From UBA288 sp964461885 (GTDB taxonomy: Archaea > Halobacteriota > Methanomicrobia > Methanomicrobiales > Methanospirillaceae), in contig CAYWVY010000054.1 of NCBI GenBank assembly GCA_964461885.1, positions 1-14,801 on the forward strand: a stretch of DNA of 14,801 nucleotides, given 5' to 3'. The position numbers and the translations under genes are program-made. Below the pieces are notes generated by a model. It saw nothing but the letters and a program-made list of their open reading frames with translations. It was not told where the DNA came from and did no database searches. Positions 1 to 7,623 of the stretch are shown one piece after another; within the stretch, counting starts at the first letter, position 1, and every line of letters begins with the position of its first letter.

Positions 1-1394
1 TCGACGTGGGCCGCGCCGAGAACATCGTCCTCATGGTCAACTCCGAGGTCGAGTCTGTTGAGGGATACATCGGCAACTTCGATGTCACCATCCGCCGCAA
101 GGCGACGGGCGTCCTCTCCCCGGCCGAGGCCGAGGCAAAGGGCATCGTGGGCGGCGGCTGCACGGGCTGCGGCGACTGTGACCCGGTCTGCCCGGTCACG
201 AAGCCGAACCCCTTCGAGATGGGGATGGCGCCGAGAAAGGCGATTTACATCTACCACCCCCAGGTCGTCCCGCTGCTCTACACTATCGACTGGGATGCCT
301 GCGTCAAGTGCGGCCTCTGTGTCGAGGCCTGCGGCGATAAGAAGGCGATCGACCTCGAGATGCAGGATGAACTCGTCCAGGTCAAGGTCGGCACGGTCAT
401 CCTCGCCACCGGGTTCGAGGTCTTCCCGATCGAGAACAAGGAGGAGTGGGGATACAAGCGCTACGACAATGTGATCACCTCGCTCGAGTTCGAGCGGCTG
501 ATCTGCGCCTCCGGCCCCACAGGCGGTCACCTCGTGCGCCCCTCTGACGGCCAGACCCCGTTGCGGATCGCGTTCGTGCTCTGCGCGGGCTCGCGTGATA
601 ATACCGGCGTGGGCAAGCCGTACTGCAGCCGGTTCTGCTGCATGTACTCGCTCAAGCACGCCCACCAGATCATGGAGAAGATTCCCGGCGCCGTGCCGTA
701 CATCTTCTACATGGACATCCGGTCCTTCGGCAAGGCCTACGAGGAGTTCTACTACCGGATCCAGGACGAGGGCGCGAAGTTCATTCGCGGCCGCGTCTCG
801 AACATCCAGGAGGACCCCGTCACCAAGAACCTCAAGGTCTACGCGGAGGACACGCTCCTCGGCCGGCCGATGGAGCTCGAGGTGGACATGGTCGTGCTCG
901 CTTCCGCCGTGCAGCCAACCGAAACGACCAACAAGACCCGGAAGCTCTTCGGCGTCTCGTGTTCGCAGGACGGCTGGCTCCTCGAAGCTCACCCGAAGCT
1001 GAACCCGTGCGGCACAACGACGGCCGGCGTCTTCGTCGCTGGCGTCTGCCAGGGACCGAAAGACATCCCCGACACGGTCTCTCAGGCCGAGGGCGCAGCA
1101 TCCGCCGCCTCGATCCCAATTCACAAGGGCTTCGTGGAGCTCGAGCCCTACTATGCGATGTGCATCGAGGAGAAGTGCGCAGGCTGCGGCATGTGCGTCA
1201 ACCTCTGCCCGTACTCGGCCCTCTCGCTCGTCGAGAAGGACGGCCGGACGGTCATGCAGGTCACCGAGGCAAAGTGCAAGGGCTGCGGCACCTGCGGCGG
1301 GTTCTGCCCCGGCGGAGCGATCTGGATGAACCACTTCTCAACTCCACAGATCGTCGCACAGATCGATGCGTTCCTCCTCGGAGGTGAGCAGTAA
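1..1394 (+). CDS. hdrA: CoB-CoM heterodisulfide reductase iron-sulfur subunit A, C-terminal part (5' truncated by window)
   Basis: HdrA is the FAD-containing subunit of cytoplasmic HdrABC. It bifurcates electrons between the CoM-S-S-CoB heterodisulfide and ferredoxin. The frame is open to the left edge (codon boundary at base 3), so the true start and the N-terminal domain lie upstream; about 463 codons are visible. Counting from the GTG at 6, a ferredoxin-like motif CTGCGDC..C lies at 52-62, and a second Cys set (99, 102, 105, 109) precedes the flavoprotein motif VILATGFEVF. The HdrA-type CX13CX3CC cluster motif is at 193-212. Two C-terminal [4Fe-4S] motifs follow (391-401 and 424-434). The stop overlaps the mvhD start (TAATG). 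Family assignment is very secure. A selenocysteine form is not indicated, as there are no in-frame UGA codons. Confidence 0.96.
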   Translation, partial: DVGRAENIVLMVNSEVESVEGYIGNFDVTIRRKATGVLSPAEAEAKGIVGGGCTGCGDCDPVCPVTKPNPFEMGMAPRKAIYIYHPQVVPLLYTIDWDACVKCGLCVEACGDKKAIDLEMQDELVQVKVGTVILATGFEVFPIENKEEWGYKRYDNVITSLEFERLICASGPTGGHLVRPSDGQTPLRIAFVLCAGSRDNTGVGKPYCSRFCCMYSLKHAHQIMEKIPGAVPYIFYMDIRSFGKAYEEFYYRIQDEGAKFIRGRVSNIQEDPVTKNLKVYAEDTLLGRPMELEVDMVVLASAVQPTETTNKTRKLFGVSCSQDGWLLEAHPKLNPCGTTTAGVFVAGVCQGPKDIPDTVSQAEGAASAASIPIHKGFVELEPYYAMCIEEKCAGCGMCVNLCPYSALSLVEKDGRTVMQVTEAKCKGCGTCGGFCPGGAIWMNHFSTPQIVAQIDAFLLGGEQ

Positions 1395-1843
1395 TGGCGG
1401 AGAATCCGGAGGGATGGAAGCCCAAGATTCTTGCCATCATCTGCAACTGGTGCAGCTATGCCGGCGCCGACCTCGCGGGCGGAGCGCGCATCCAGTACCC
1501 CCCGGATGTCCGCGCCATTCGCGTCATGTGCACGGGCCGCGTCGATCCGCTCTTCATCATGAAGGCCTTCACGGACGGCGCGGACTCGGTCCTCGTCTCG
1601 GGCTGCCACTTTGGTGACTGCCATTACCTCGAGGGGAACTTCAAGGCCGCGAAGCGGATGTTCCTGGTCAAGAGCCTCCTGAAGAACATCGGGCTCGACG
1701 ACCGCCGCCTGCGCATGACCTTCGTCTCCGCATCCGAGGGTGCCAAGTGGGGCAAGGTCATCGAGGACGTGGTCAACACGACCCACGAGCTAGGCCCGTC
1801 GCCCTTCAACCGGGAGTACGGCGAGCTCAAGGAAATGGTCTAG
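1394..1843 (+). CDS. mvhD: F420-non-reducing hydrogenase / Hdr-associated iron-sulfur subunit D (MvhD/FrhD-like)
   Basis: This 149-residue protein is a small [2Fe-2S] electron-transfer subunit that hands electrons from a hydrogenase or formate dehydrogenase to the HdrA flavin. Five Cys residues typical of the family are visible: CNWC at 17-20, C46 in MCTGRVD, and C71/C76 in GCHFGDCHY. The length fits the family. A strong Shine-Dalgarno sequence (GGAGGTG, 1380-1386) sits 7 bp before the ATG, which overlaps the hdrA stop by one base, so the two are translationally coupled. No mvhA/mvhG hydrogenase genes are seen here. In Methanomicrobiales, MvhD commonly works with HdrABC and FdhAB or another hydrogenase; that partner cannot be read from this window. 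Confidence 0.93.
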   Translation: MAENPEGWKPKILAIICNWCSYAGADLAGGARIQYPPDVRAIRVMCTGRVDPLFIMKAFTDGADSVLVSGCHFGDCHYLEGNFKAAKRMFLVKSLLKNIGLDDRRLRMTFVSASEGAKWGKVIEDVVNTTHELGPSPFNREYGELKEMV

Positions 1844-1856
1844 GCGGTGTTGAGTA

Positions 1857-2255
1857 GTGGCTGACTCCATCTCACTCAACCTTATTACGGGCCGATCCAT
1901 CCAGCAAGGCGTTGCGATGGAGGGGGGCAAGGACAAGCCCGCCTACACCGAAGCCTGCGGTATCATCGAGATCGATCCGGTGGACTTCAAGCGGCTCGGG
2001 GCGTATCGGAGCACGAACGTTCGCGTGACGAGCGATTTCGGCACGGTCGTGGTCAAGGCAATCGAGGCGACGCAGGGGCCGCACCCGGGACTCGCCTATA
2101 TCCCCATGGGCCCGTGGGCCAACGCGGTCGTCGACCCGAACACGTACGGTATGGGCATGCCAACCTTTAAGGGGGTCCCGATACAAGTTAGCGTTGCTAC
2201 GAACGAACCTGTGATGAGCTCGATCAAGCTCGTGCAGAATCTCGTCAAGGAGTAA
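1857..2255 (+). CDS. fwdD: Formylmethanofuran dehydrogenase subunit D (molybdopterin dinucleotide-binding)
   Basis: Subunit D supplies the C-terminal molybdopterin-dinucleotide binding fold that in related oxidoreductases is fused to the catalytic chain; here it is separate and pairs with subunit B. The 132 residues show the family's opening (NLITGRSIQQG...EGG) and the hallmark PMGPWANAVVDP at 83-94, followed by FKGVPI. The GTG start at 1857 is chosen because family conservation begins within a few residues of it. No good Shine-Dalgarno sequence precedes it, and the gap to mvhD is only 13 bp, so it is probably translated by coupling. The sequence cannot decide between a molybdenum (Fmd) and a tungsten (Fwd) isoenzyme; fmdD is an equally valid name. 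Confidence 0.92.
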   Translation: MADSISLNLITGRSIQQGVAMEGGKDKPAYTEACGIIEIDPVDFKRLGAYRSTNVRVTSDFGTVVVKAIEATQGPHPGLAYIPMGPWANAVVDPNTYGMGMPTFKGVPIQVSVATNEPVMSSIKLVQNLVKE

Positions 2256-2258
2256 GCA

Positions 2259-3614
2259 ATGGCGAAAACAGTTACTGATGTATCATGCCCGTTCTGCGGG
2301 TCTCTCTGTGACGACCTCGAGGTCCTGGTCTCCGACGACGGGACGAAGGTCCTGGAGGTGTACAACGCCTGCGCGATCGGTGCGGCCAAGTTCCTCCATA
2401 CAGGGTCGAAGGACCGCGTGACCCGACCGCGGATGCAGCAGGAAGACGGCTCCTACAAGGAGGTTTCCTATGACGAAGCGATCGAGTACACGGCCCAGAT
2501 GCTCGCGAATGCGAAGAAGCCTCTCATGTACGGCTGGTCCAACGCGAATTGCGAGGCCCAGTCGGTCGGAAACGACATCGCTGAGACGGTGGGCGGCGTC
2601 GTGGACAACACCGCGACGGTCTGCCACGGATCCTCGCTGATCGCGATCCAGGATGTCGGTATTCCGAGCTGCACGCTCGGCGAGGTTAAGAACCGCGCCG
2701 ATGTCGTGATCTTCTGGGGATGCAATCCCGCGCACGCGCACCCGCGTCACCTCTCGAAGTACTCGATCTTCCCGCGCGGCTTCTTCACGGGCAAGGGCCA
2801 CAAGGGCCGCAAGATGATCGTGGTCGATCCCCGCAACACGGACACCATGAAGATGGCCGATATCGGGATCCAGCTCGAGCAGGGGCGGGACTACGAGCTC
2901 CTCTCGGCGTTCCGTGTCGCCATCCGCGGCGAGGAACTGCCCGACGTCGTTGCCGGAGTCCCCAAAGAGCGGATCTACGAGGCCGTCGAGGTCATGAAGA
3001 ACGCCCGCTTCGGGATCATCTTCTTCGGCATGGGCGTGACCCAGTCGCTGGGCAAGAACCACAACATCGACAACGCGATCATGGTGACGAAGGACATGAA
3101 CGAGTACACGAAGTTCGCCATCATCGCCATGCGCGGCCACTACAACGTCACTGGTTCGGGCCAGGTCATGGGGTGGCAGTTCGGGTACCCGTTCGCGACC
3201 GACCTCTCGCGCGGCTTCGCCCGATACAATCCCGGCGAAACGACCTCGAACGACCTGCTCCGTCGCCGCGAGGTGGACGCCGTCCTCGTTGTGGCCTCGG
3301 ACCCCGGTTCGCACTTCCCGATCTCCTCGGTCCGGGAGATCGCGAAGCTCCCGTCGGTTGCCATCGTTCCGGATATCACTCCGACCTCCGAGATCTCGAA
3401 GCTCCATGTCCCGGTTGCGATCAACGCGATCGAGACAGGCGGCTGCTGCTACCGGATGGACAACGTCCCGATCGAGACGCGGAAGGTCATCGAGCCCCGC
3501 GAGGGGATGATGACCGACCTCGAGTTCCTCTCGCGGGTCCGCGACCGGATCGACGAGATCAAGGTGAAGGCGCCGATCGGTTCCCCGTCGACGGCCCAGG
3601 TACAGGGGGCGTGA
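2259..3614 (+). CDS. fwdB: Formylmethanofuran dehydrogenase subunit B (catalytic Mo/W subunit)
   Basis: This is the catalytic subunit that reduces CO2 to formate inside the Fwd/Fmd complex, the first step of hydrogenotrophic methanogenesis. The protein is 451 aa. The N-terminal [4Fe-4S] ligands are CPFCGSLC (C10, C13, C17) plus C38. The metal-ligating residue is the Cys in ATVCHGSS (C122), so this is a cysteine form rather than a selenocysteine form. WGCNPAHAHPRH and VVDPRNTDT are typical bis-MGD cofactor-binding segments. The ATG lies 3 bp after the fwdD stop, with an AAGGAG Shine-Dalgarno just upstream. Formate made here is thought to move through an internal tunnel to subunit A. Mo versus W use is undetermined. 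Confidence 0.95.
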   Translation: MAKTVTDVSCPFCGSLCDDLEVLVSDDGTKVLEVYNACAIGAAKFLHTGSKDRVTRPRMQQEDGSYKEVSYDEAIEYTAQMLANAKKPLMYGWSNANCEAQSVGNDIAETVGGVVDNTATVCHGSSLIAIQDVGIPSCTLGEVKNRADVVIFWGCNPAHAHPRHLSKYSIFPRGFFTGKGHKGRKMIVVDPRNTDTMKMADIGIQLEQGRDYELLSAFRVAIRGEELPDVVAGVPKERIYEAVEVMKNARFGIIFFGMGVTQSLGKNHNIDNAIMVTKDMNEYTKFAIIAMRGHYNVTGSGQVMGWQFGYPFATDLSRGFARYNPGETTSNDLLRRREVDAVLVVASDPGSHFPISSVREIAKLPSVAIVPDITPTSEISKLHVPVAINAIETGGCCYRMDNVPIETRKVIEPREGMMTDLEFLSRVRDRIDEIKVKAPIGSPSTAQVQGA

Positions 3615-3618
3615 GACC

Positions 3619-5325
3619 ATGACAGAATATCTCGTCAGGAACGGCTTCGTTTTCGACCCTGTCACTGGCGTCAAAGGCGATAAGAAGGACATTGCGGTCA
3701 AAGACGGCAAGATCGTTGACTCGGTCTCATCGTCGGCCAAGGTCTATGACGCGTCCGGCAAGACGGTCATGGCCGGCGCGGTTGATATCCACGCGCATAT
3801 TGCGGGCCCAAAGGTGAACGAAGGCCGGAACTACCGGCCGGAGGACAAGCTCTTCGGCAACAGGCCCGGGGTCAACGGGATGCGCACTACCGGCGGCTTC
3901 TCGATCCCCACCACGTTCAGGACCGGCTATAACTATGCGCTGATGGGCTACACCACGGCCATGGAGGCCGCGATGCCCCCGCTGTACGCGCGCCACGTCC
4001 ACGAGGAGATGCGGGACACCCCCATCATCGACGAGGGGGCATTCCCGGTCTTCGGCAACAACTGGTTCGTGCTGGAGTACCTCAAGAACAACGAGCTCGA
4101 GAACACGGCGGCGTACATCTCCTGGCTCCTTCGGGCGACCAAAGGATACGCGGTCAAGGTCGTCAATCCCGGCGGCACCGAGGCATGGGGCTGGGGGCTG
4201 AACTGCCTCTCGGTCAATGACCCGGTCCCGTACTTCGACATCACCCCCGCGCAGATCGTCAGGGGCCTTATCGAAGCGAACGAGTACCTTGGTCTGCCGC
4301 ACTCGATTCACCTCCACGCCAACAACCTCGGCAACCCGGGCAACTTCACGACCACGCTCGACACGTTCAAGCTGGCCGAAGGCCTCAAGACGACCAACCG
4401 CTTCGGGCGCGAACAGACGATGCACCACACGCACGTCCAGTTCCACTCCTACGGCGGCGACAACTGGGGCAACTTCGAGTCCAAGGCTGACGAGATCATG
4501 GACTACGTGAACGCGCACCCGAACCTGACGATCGACACGGGCAACGTCACGCTTGACGAGACCACGACCATGACGGCCGATGGCCCGTTCGAGCACCACC
4601 TGACCGAGCTCAACCACCTGAAGTGGGCGAACGTCGACGTCGAGCTCGAGACGGCCGCCGGGATCGTCCCGTACGTCTACAGCCCCGACATCAAGGTCTG
4701 CGCGATCCAGTGGGCGATCGGCCTCGAGCTCGCGCTCCTCGCGAAGGACCCGATGCGCTGCTTCATCACCACGGACCACCCGAACGCGGGACCGTTCACG
4801 CGATACCCGCGGGTCATCAAGTGGCTGATGTCCAAGGAGGCCCGCGAGGAGCGGCTCACCACCTTCAAGCACGCGGACAAGGTCATCTCGGCCACGCACC
4901 TCCACGGGCTCGACCGCGAACTCTCGTTCTTCGAGATCGCGCAGATGACCCGTGCAGGCCCCGCGAAGGCGCTCGGCCTGATGGGCACCTATGGCGGCCT
5001 CGCGCCGGGCATGGATGCGGACGTGGTCGTCTACGACATCAACCCCGAGGGACCGTTCACGCCGGATCAGATCGAGCAGGCCTTCTCGGCAGCATCCCTC
5101 GTCATCAAGACGGGCGTGCCGGTGGTAGAGAACGGCGTGGTGATCAACAACGGCAACAAGCGCACGCTCTGGGTCGATGCGAAGGTCAACGAGAACCCCC
5201 AGGTCATGCGTGATGTCGAGGAGAAGTTCCTCAAGTACTACAGCGTCAACCTGAACAACTACGAGGTCAAGGGCCACCACTACATCCCGAACCCGTACGT
5301 GATCGAGGTCGACGCGACCCAGTGA
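3619..5325 (+). CDS. fwdA: Formylmethanofuran dehydrogenase subunit A (binuclear amidohydrolase)
   Basis: This dihydroorotase-like amidohydrolase condenses formate, delivered from subunit B, with methanofuran to give formyl-methanofuran. The 568 residues match the usual length. Visible metal ligands fit the family: VDIHAH (H58, H60), a probable carboxylated Lys180 in GYAVKVVNPGG, HLHANN (H231, H233), and Asp386 in TTDHPNAGPF. The C-terminal part has the amidohydrolase GMDADVVVYD segment at 464-473. The start at 3619 lies 4 bp after the fwdB stop, and the G-rich end of fwdB can serve as ribosome-binding site. All key residues are present, so the gene looks functional. Confidence 0.96.
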   Translation: MTEYLVRNGFVFDPVTGVKGDKKDIAVKDGKIVDSVSSSAKVYDASGKTVMAGAVDIHAHIAGPKVNEGRNYRPEDKLFGNRPGVNGMRTTGGFSIPTTFRTGYNYALMGYTTAMEAAMPPLYARHVHEEMRDTPIIDEGAFPVFGNNWFVLEYLKNNELENTAAYISWLLRATKGYAVKVVNPGGTEAWGWGLNCLSVNDPVPYFDITPAQIVRGLIEANEYLGLPHSIHLHANNLGNPGNFTTTLDTFKLAEGLKTTNRFGREQTMHHTHVQFHSYGGDNWGNFESKADEIMDYVNAHPNLTIDTGNVTLDETTTMTADGPFEHHLTELNHLKWANVDVELETAAGIVPYVYSPDIKVCAIQWAIGLELALLAKDPMRCFITTDHPNAGPFTRYPRVIKWLMSKEAREERLTTFKHADKVISATHLHGLDRELSFFEIAQMTRAGPAKALGLMGTYGGLAPGMDADVVVYDINPEGPFTPDQIEQAFSAASLVIKTGVPVVENGVVINNGNKRTLWVDAKVNENPQVMRDVEEKFLKYYSVNLNNYEVKGHHYIPNPYVIEVDATQ

Positions 5326-5334
5326 GGTGCAGGG

Positions 5335-6237
5335 ATGGAGACGGTTACACTCACAATCAAGAAGGCCCCCACCCTCTACCTTGAGGCAGAGGCCGTGACG
5401 CCCGACGCGCTGGCCGGCAAGAGCCTCGACCAGATCCGGGCGCTCCCGGTCTACATGGGCAACGAGGAGTTCACGCTCGGCGAGTACTTCGACGTCGCCG
5501 GGGCTCCCGGCGCGACTGCGGCCGACACGAAGGTCGTGGTCAAGGGGGATCTCTCGCGCGTCAAGTACCTCGGCATGAAGATGTCAGCCGGCGAGCTCGT
5601 GATCGAGGGGGACGCCGACATGTACGTCGGTGCCTGGATGACGGGCGGCACGCTCACCGCGAAGGGCAACGTCGACTCCTTCGCCGGCACGGGCATGAAG
5701 GGCGGCGAGCTCACCATCATGGGCAACGCCGGTAACTACACGGGCTCGGCCTACCGCGGCGACTGGCGCGGCATGCAGGGCGGCCGGATCCGCGTGAAGG
5801 GCAACGTTCGGTCGGACACCGGGTACTTCATGAACGGCGGCGAGATCATCGTCGAGGGAAATGCCGACGTCCACGTTGGAACCCACGCCGAGGGCGGAAA
5901 GATCGTTATCAAGGGGGACGCGAAGTCCCGGCTCGGCGGCCAGATGGTCGAGGGCACGATCATCCTCCTCGGTACGGTCGACGTCATGATGCCCGGCTTC
6001 AAGTACGTCCGCGACGAAGAGGTCGAGGTAGATGGGGAAAAGATGGTCCTCGCCCTCTACATCGGCGACCTCGGCGAACGTCACCGCAAGCGGAAGGGTG
6101 AGACGATCTACGGCAAGCTCTATCTCCGGCCGGCAAAGGCTCCCGAGGATACAGCGGCCCGCGATGCCCGGCTCGCCCGCGCCCGCGAGGCCAAGAAGGC
6201 ACGGTTCGCCCCTCCCGAAGGGTCGGCCTCGGCCTGA
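5335..6237 (+). CDS. fwdC: Formylmethanofuran dehydrogenase subunit C (beta-helix)
   Basis: Subunit C is a right-handed beta-helix protein related to the C-terminal domain of glutamate synthase (GltB type). It forms a scaffold in the Fwd/Fmd core. The 300 residues contain repeated turns of the pattern GG-x-(L/I)-x-(I/V)-x-G-(N/D)-(A/V), running from about residue 70 to 215 (for example GGELTIMGNAG and GGEIIVEGNADVHVG). GAGGTG at 5324-5329 precedes the ATG by 5 bp and overlaps the fwdA stop. Oddity: after the usual end near residue 268 there is a charged Ala/Arg/Lys-rich tail of about 30 residues (ARDARLARAREAKKARF), which makes the protein longer than the roughly 270-residue form I know. It ends the operon; a T-rich tract follows. 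Confidence 0.94.
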   Translation: METVTLTIKKAPTLYLEAEAVTPDALAGKSLDQIRALPVYMGNEEFTLGEYFDVAGAPGATAADTKVVVKGDLSRVKYLGMKMSAGELVIEGDADMYVGAWMTGGTLTAKGNVDSFAGTGMKGGELTIMGNAGNYTGSAYRGDWRGMQGGRIRVKGNVRSDTGYFMNGGEIIVEGNADVHVGTHAEGGKIVIKGDAKSRLGGQMVEGTIILLGTVDVMMPGFKYVRDEEVEVDGEKMVLALYIGDLGERHRKRKGETIYGKLYLRPAKAPEDTAARDARLARAREAKKARFAPPEGSASA

Positions 6238-6240
6238 ATC

Positions 6241-6273
6241 CACTCTTTTCTTTCGCGAAGCCCGACGGGCTTC
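6241..6273 (+). terminator. Probable terminator after the hdrA-mvhD-fwd operon
   Basis: Immediately after the fwdC stop comes a pyrimidine/T-rich tract (CTCTTTTCTTTC, 6243-6254), the usual archaeal termination signal. A perfect 7-bp hairpin follows, GAAGCCC-GAC-GGGCTTC, at 6257-6273. The hairpin lies after the T-tract, so it is not a bacterial-style intrinsic terminator; it may instead define or protect the mRNA 3' end. This is inferred from composition and position only. Confidence 0.5.
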
Positions 6274-6409
6274 ACTCGCTCGTCTCCTCCATGCCTACAG
6301 CCCGGGGACAATGTGCCGGGAGTACGTCCACGTCGGCCTCTGGACGCCGGGGAGACCGACATCCGTGCGATCGCGTTTTTGAGCGAGATCCGAATGCGCA
6401 CATCCGGTT

Positions 6410-6441
6410 GCCGGGCTGCCCGAGGCGATCCCTCGCCCGGC
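6410..6441. repeat. GC-rich bulged hairpin (inverted repeat)
   Basis: The outer arms GCCGGG (6410-6415) and CCCGGC (6436-6441) are perfectly complementary. Inside them CGAGG (6421-6425) and CCTCG (6431-6435) pair around the loop CGATC, leaving a one-sided 5-nt bulge (CTGCC). This gives 11 GC-rich pairs in total. It lies in the middle of the spacer, away from both flanking genes, so it is not an obvious terminator. Confidence 0.45.
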
Positions 6442-6550
6442 CCATTGCCGGCGCGGTCGCAGTCGACGCGGATCGAGCAGGCACGGTCTTGGGCGTGATC
6501 GGGCCCGGTAATTCTTCGCGGGCTGCCGCCAGGCGGTATTTCCCATCGTA

Positions 6551-6563
6551 ATAAACGTTTATC
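6551..6563 (+). promoter_or_regulatory. purA promoter: TATA-like element inside a 12-bp perfect palindrome
   Basis: ATAAACGTTTAT (6551-6562) is its own reverse complement and lies in the only AT-rich patch before purA. TTTATC (6558-6563) resembles an archaeal TATA box. A start site about 25 bp downstream would fall near 6583-6586, leaving only a very short leader before the ATG at 6596. The symmetry could also be an operator overlapping the TATA box. Inferred by eye. Confidence 0.5.
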
Positions 6564-6595
6564 ACTCAGACCGCCCCACGATGTATGATAGGATA

Positions 6596-7612
6596 ATGAC
6601 CTGTACGATCATCGTCGGCGGTTTCTTTGGAGACGAAGGAAAGGGGAAGATAGTCGCGCATATCGCTCACCAGGACCGGCCCACGATTATTGCGCGGGGA
6701 GGCGTCGGACCGAACGCCGGCCACACGGTCCAGGTCGGCGACCGGCACTATGGTGTCCGGATGGTGCCCTCGGGTTTCATCTACCCCGACGCGCGCCTCT
6801 GCATCGGGGCGGGGGTGCTCGTCGACCCACGCGTCCTGATCTCTGAACTCGACCAGCTCAACGCGCACGACCGGTGCTTTGTGGACTTCCGGTGCGGCGT
6901 CATCGACGAGGATCATATCGCACGCGACCGGAAATCGGCGCACCTGCGGGACACGATCGGCTCGACCGGGACGGGGTGCGGCCCGGCGAATGCAGACCGC
7001 GTGATGCGGACGGGCCGACTGGCGCGCGATGTGCCCGAACTCGCTCCCTATCTCATCGACGTGCCGGCGGTCGTGAACGCAGAGATCGACGGTGGGTCGC
7101 CGGTCCTGATCGAGGGGACGCAGGGTTTCGGGATCTCACTCTACTACGGGACCTATCCGTTCGTGACGAGCAAAGACACTTCGGCCTCGCAGATGGCCTC
7201 CGACGTCGGGGTCGGTCCGACCTCGATCGATGACGTGGTCGTGGTCTTCAAGGCCTACCCGACCAGGGTCGGGGAGGGTCCGTTCTCCACCGAGATGGAC
7301 CACGAACAGTCGAATGCCCTGGGGATCCAGGAGTTCGGCACGGTCACTCACCGCGAGCGCCGGATCGGCTGCTGGGATGGGGAGATGGCACGGTACTCGG
7401 CGATGGTCAACGGCTGTACCCAGGCCGCGATCACCGGGATCGACAAGGTGGATCACGACTGTTTCGGCGTCAGCGAGTGGAGCAAACTCTCGCCGAAGGC
7501 AAAGGAGTTCATCCGCTGCGCCGAGGACGACATCGGCCGGCCCTTGACCCTGATCTCGACCGGGCCCGAACTCTCCCAGATCATCGACCTCCGCGCCGAG
7601 AACGGAGACTAA
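6596..7612 (+). CDS. purA: Adenylosuccinate synthetase (short archaeal form)
   Basis: PurA joins IMP and aspartate using GTP to make adenylosuccinate, the first committed step to AMP. From the chosen ATG the protein is 338 aa. That is the compact size of many archaeal enzymes, compared with about 430 in bacteria. The GDEGKGK loop lies at 12-18 with catalytic Asp13, followed by GPNAGHT with the catalytic-type His43; TGTGCGPANADRVMR and EGTQGFG are further signatures. The ATG at 6596 (MTCTIIVGG) is preferred over the in-frame ATG at 6581, because homologs start at M-x-C-T-I and the predicted transcript start falls near or after 6581. One oddity is GGFFGDEGKGK, where most homologs have GGQWGDEGKGK. 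No ribosome-binding site is evident, which fits a near-leaderless mRNA. Confidence 0.93.
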   Translation: MTCTIIVGGFFGDEGKGKIVAHIAHQDRPTIIARGGVGPNAGHTVQVGDRHYGVRMVPSGFIYPDARLCIGAGVLVDPRVLISELDQLNAHDRCFVDFRCGVIDEDHIARDRKSAHLRDTIGSTGTGCGPANADRVMRTGRLARDVPELAPYLIDVPAVVNAEIDGGSPVLIEGTQGFGISLYYGTYPFVTSKDTSASQMASDVGVGPTSIDDVVVVFKAYPTRVGEGPFSTEMDHEQSNALGIQEFGTVTHRERRIGCWDGEMARYSAMVNGCTQAAITGIDKVDHDCFGVSEWSKLSPKAKEFIRCAEDDIGRPLTLISTGPELSQIIDLRAENGD

Positions 7613-7623
7613 CGGGCGCGACC

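Larger units (their letters stand above)
6238..6595. other. Structured noncoding spacer between fwdC and purA
   Basis: No protein-coding gene can be supported in these roughly 350 bases: the short open frames are Arg-rich and lack ribosome-binding sites. The stretch keeps the GC content of coding DNA until about 6535, where it turns AT-rich at the purA promoter. It holds the terminator hairpin at 6257-6273 and a second long GC-rich hairpin at 6410-6441. Fragments such as REYVHVGLWTPG (around 6310-6350) look mildly protein-like but shift frame soon after, so a decayed gene is possible. A structured RNA is an alternative. Neither is shown. Confidence 0.4.

Noticed and set aside
2259..3614. Possible selenocysteine form of FwdB
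   Set aside because: The metal-ligand position is encoded as Cys (TGC) in ATVCHGSS; there is no in-frame TGA.
2283..3740. Long open frame on the minus strand opposite fwdB (485 codons)
   Set aside because: It is Arg/Asp/Val-rich, shows no domain, and mirrors the high third-position GC of fwdB. This is a typical shadow of a real gene.
3727..5280. Long minus-strand open frame opposite fwdA (517 codons)
   Set aside because: Low-complexity Val/Arg/Asp/Glu composition and complete overlap with a fully conserved fwdA; no ribosome-binding site or family signal.
6291..6551. Possible 86-codon gene in the fwdC-purA spacer
   Set aside because: Arg/Ala-rich with no ribosome-binding site or promoter, and the competing frames in the same stretch are equally open. 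It is at most a remnant.
6581..6595. Upstream in-frame ATG for purA
   Set aside because: It adds MYDRI, which homologs lack, has no ribosome-binding site, and the predicted transcript start falls at or after it.
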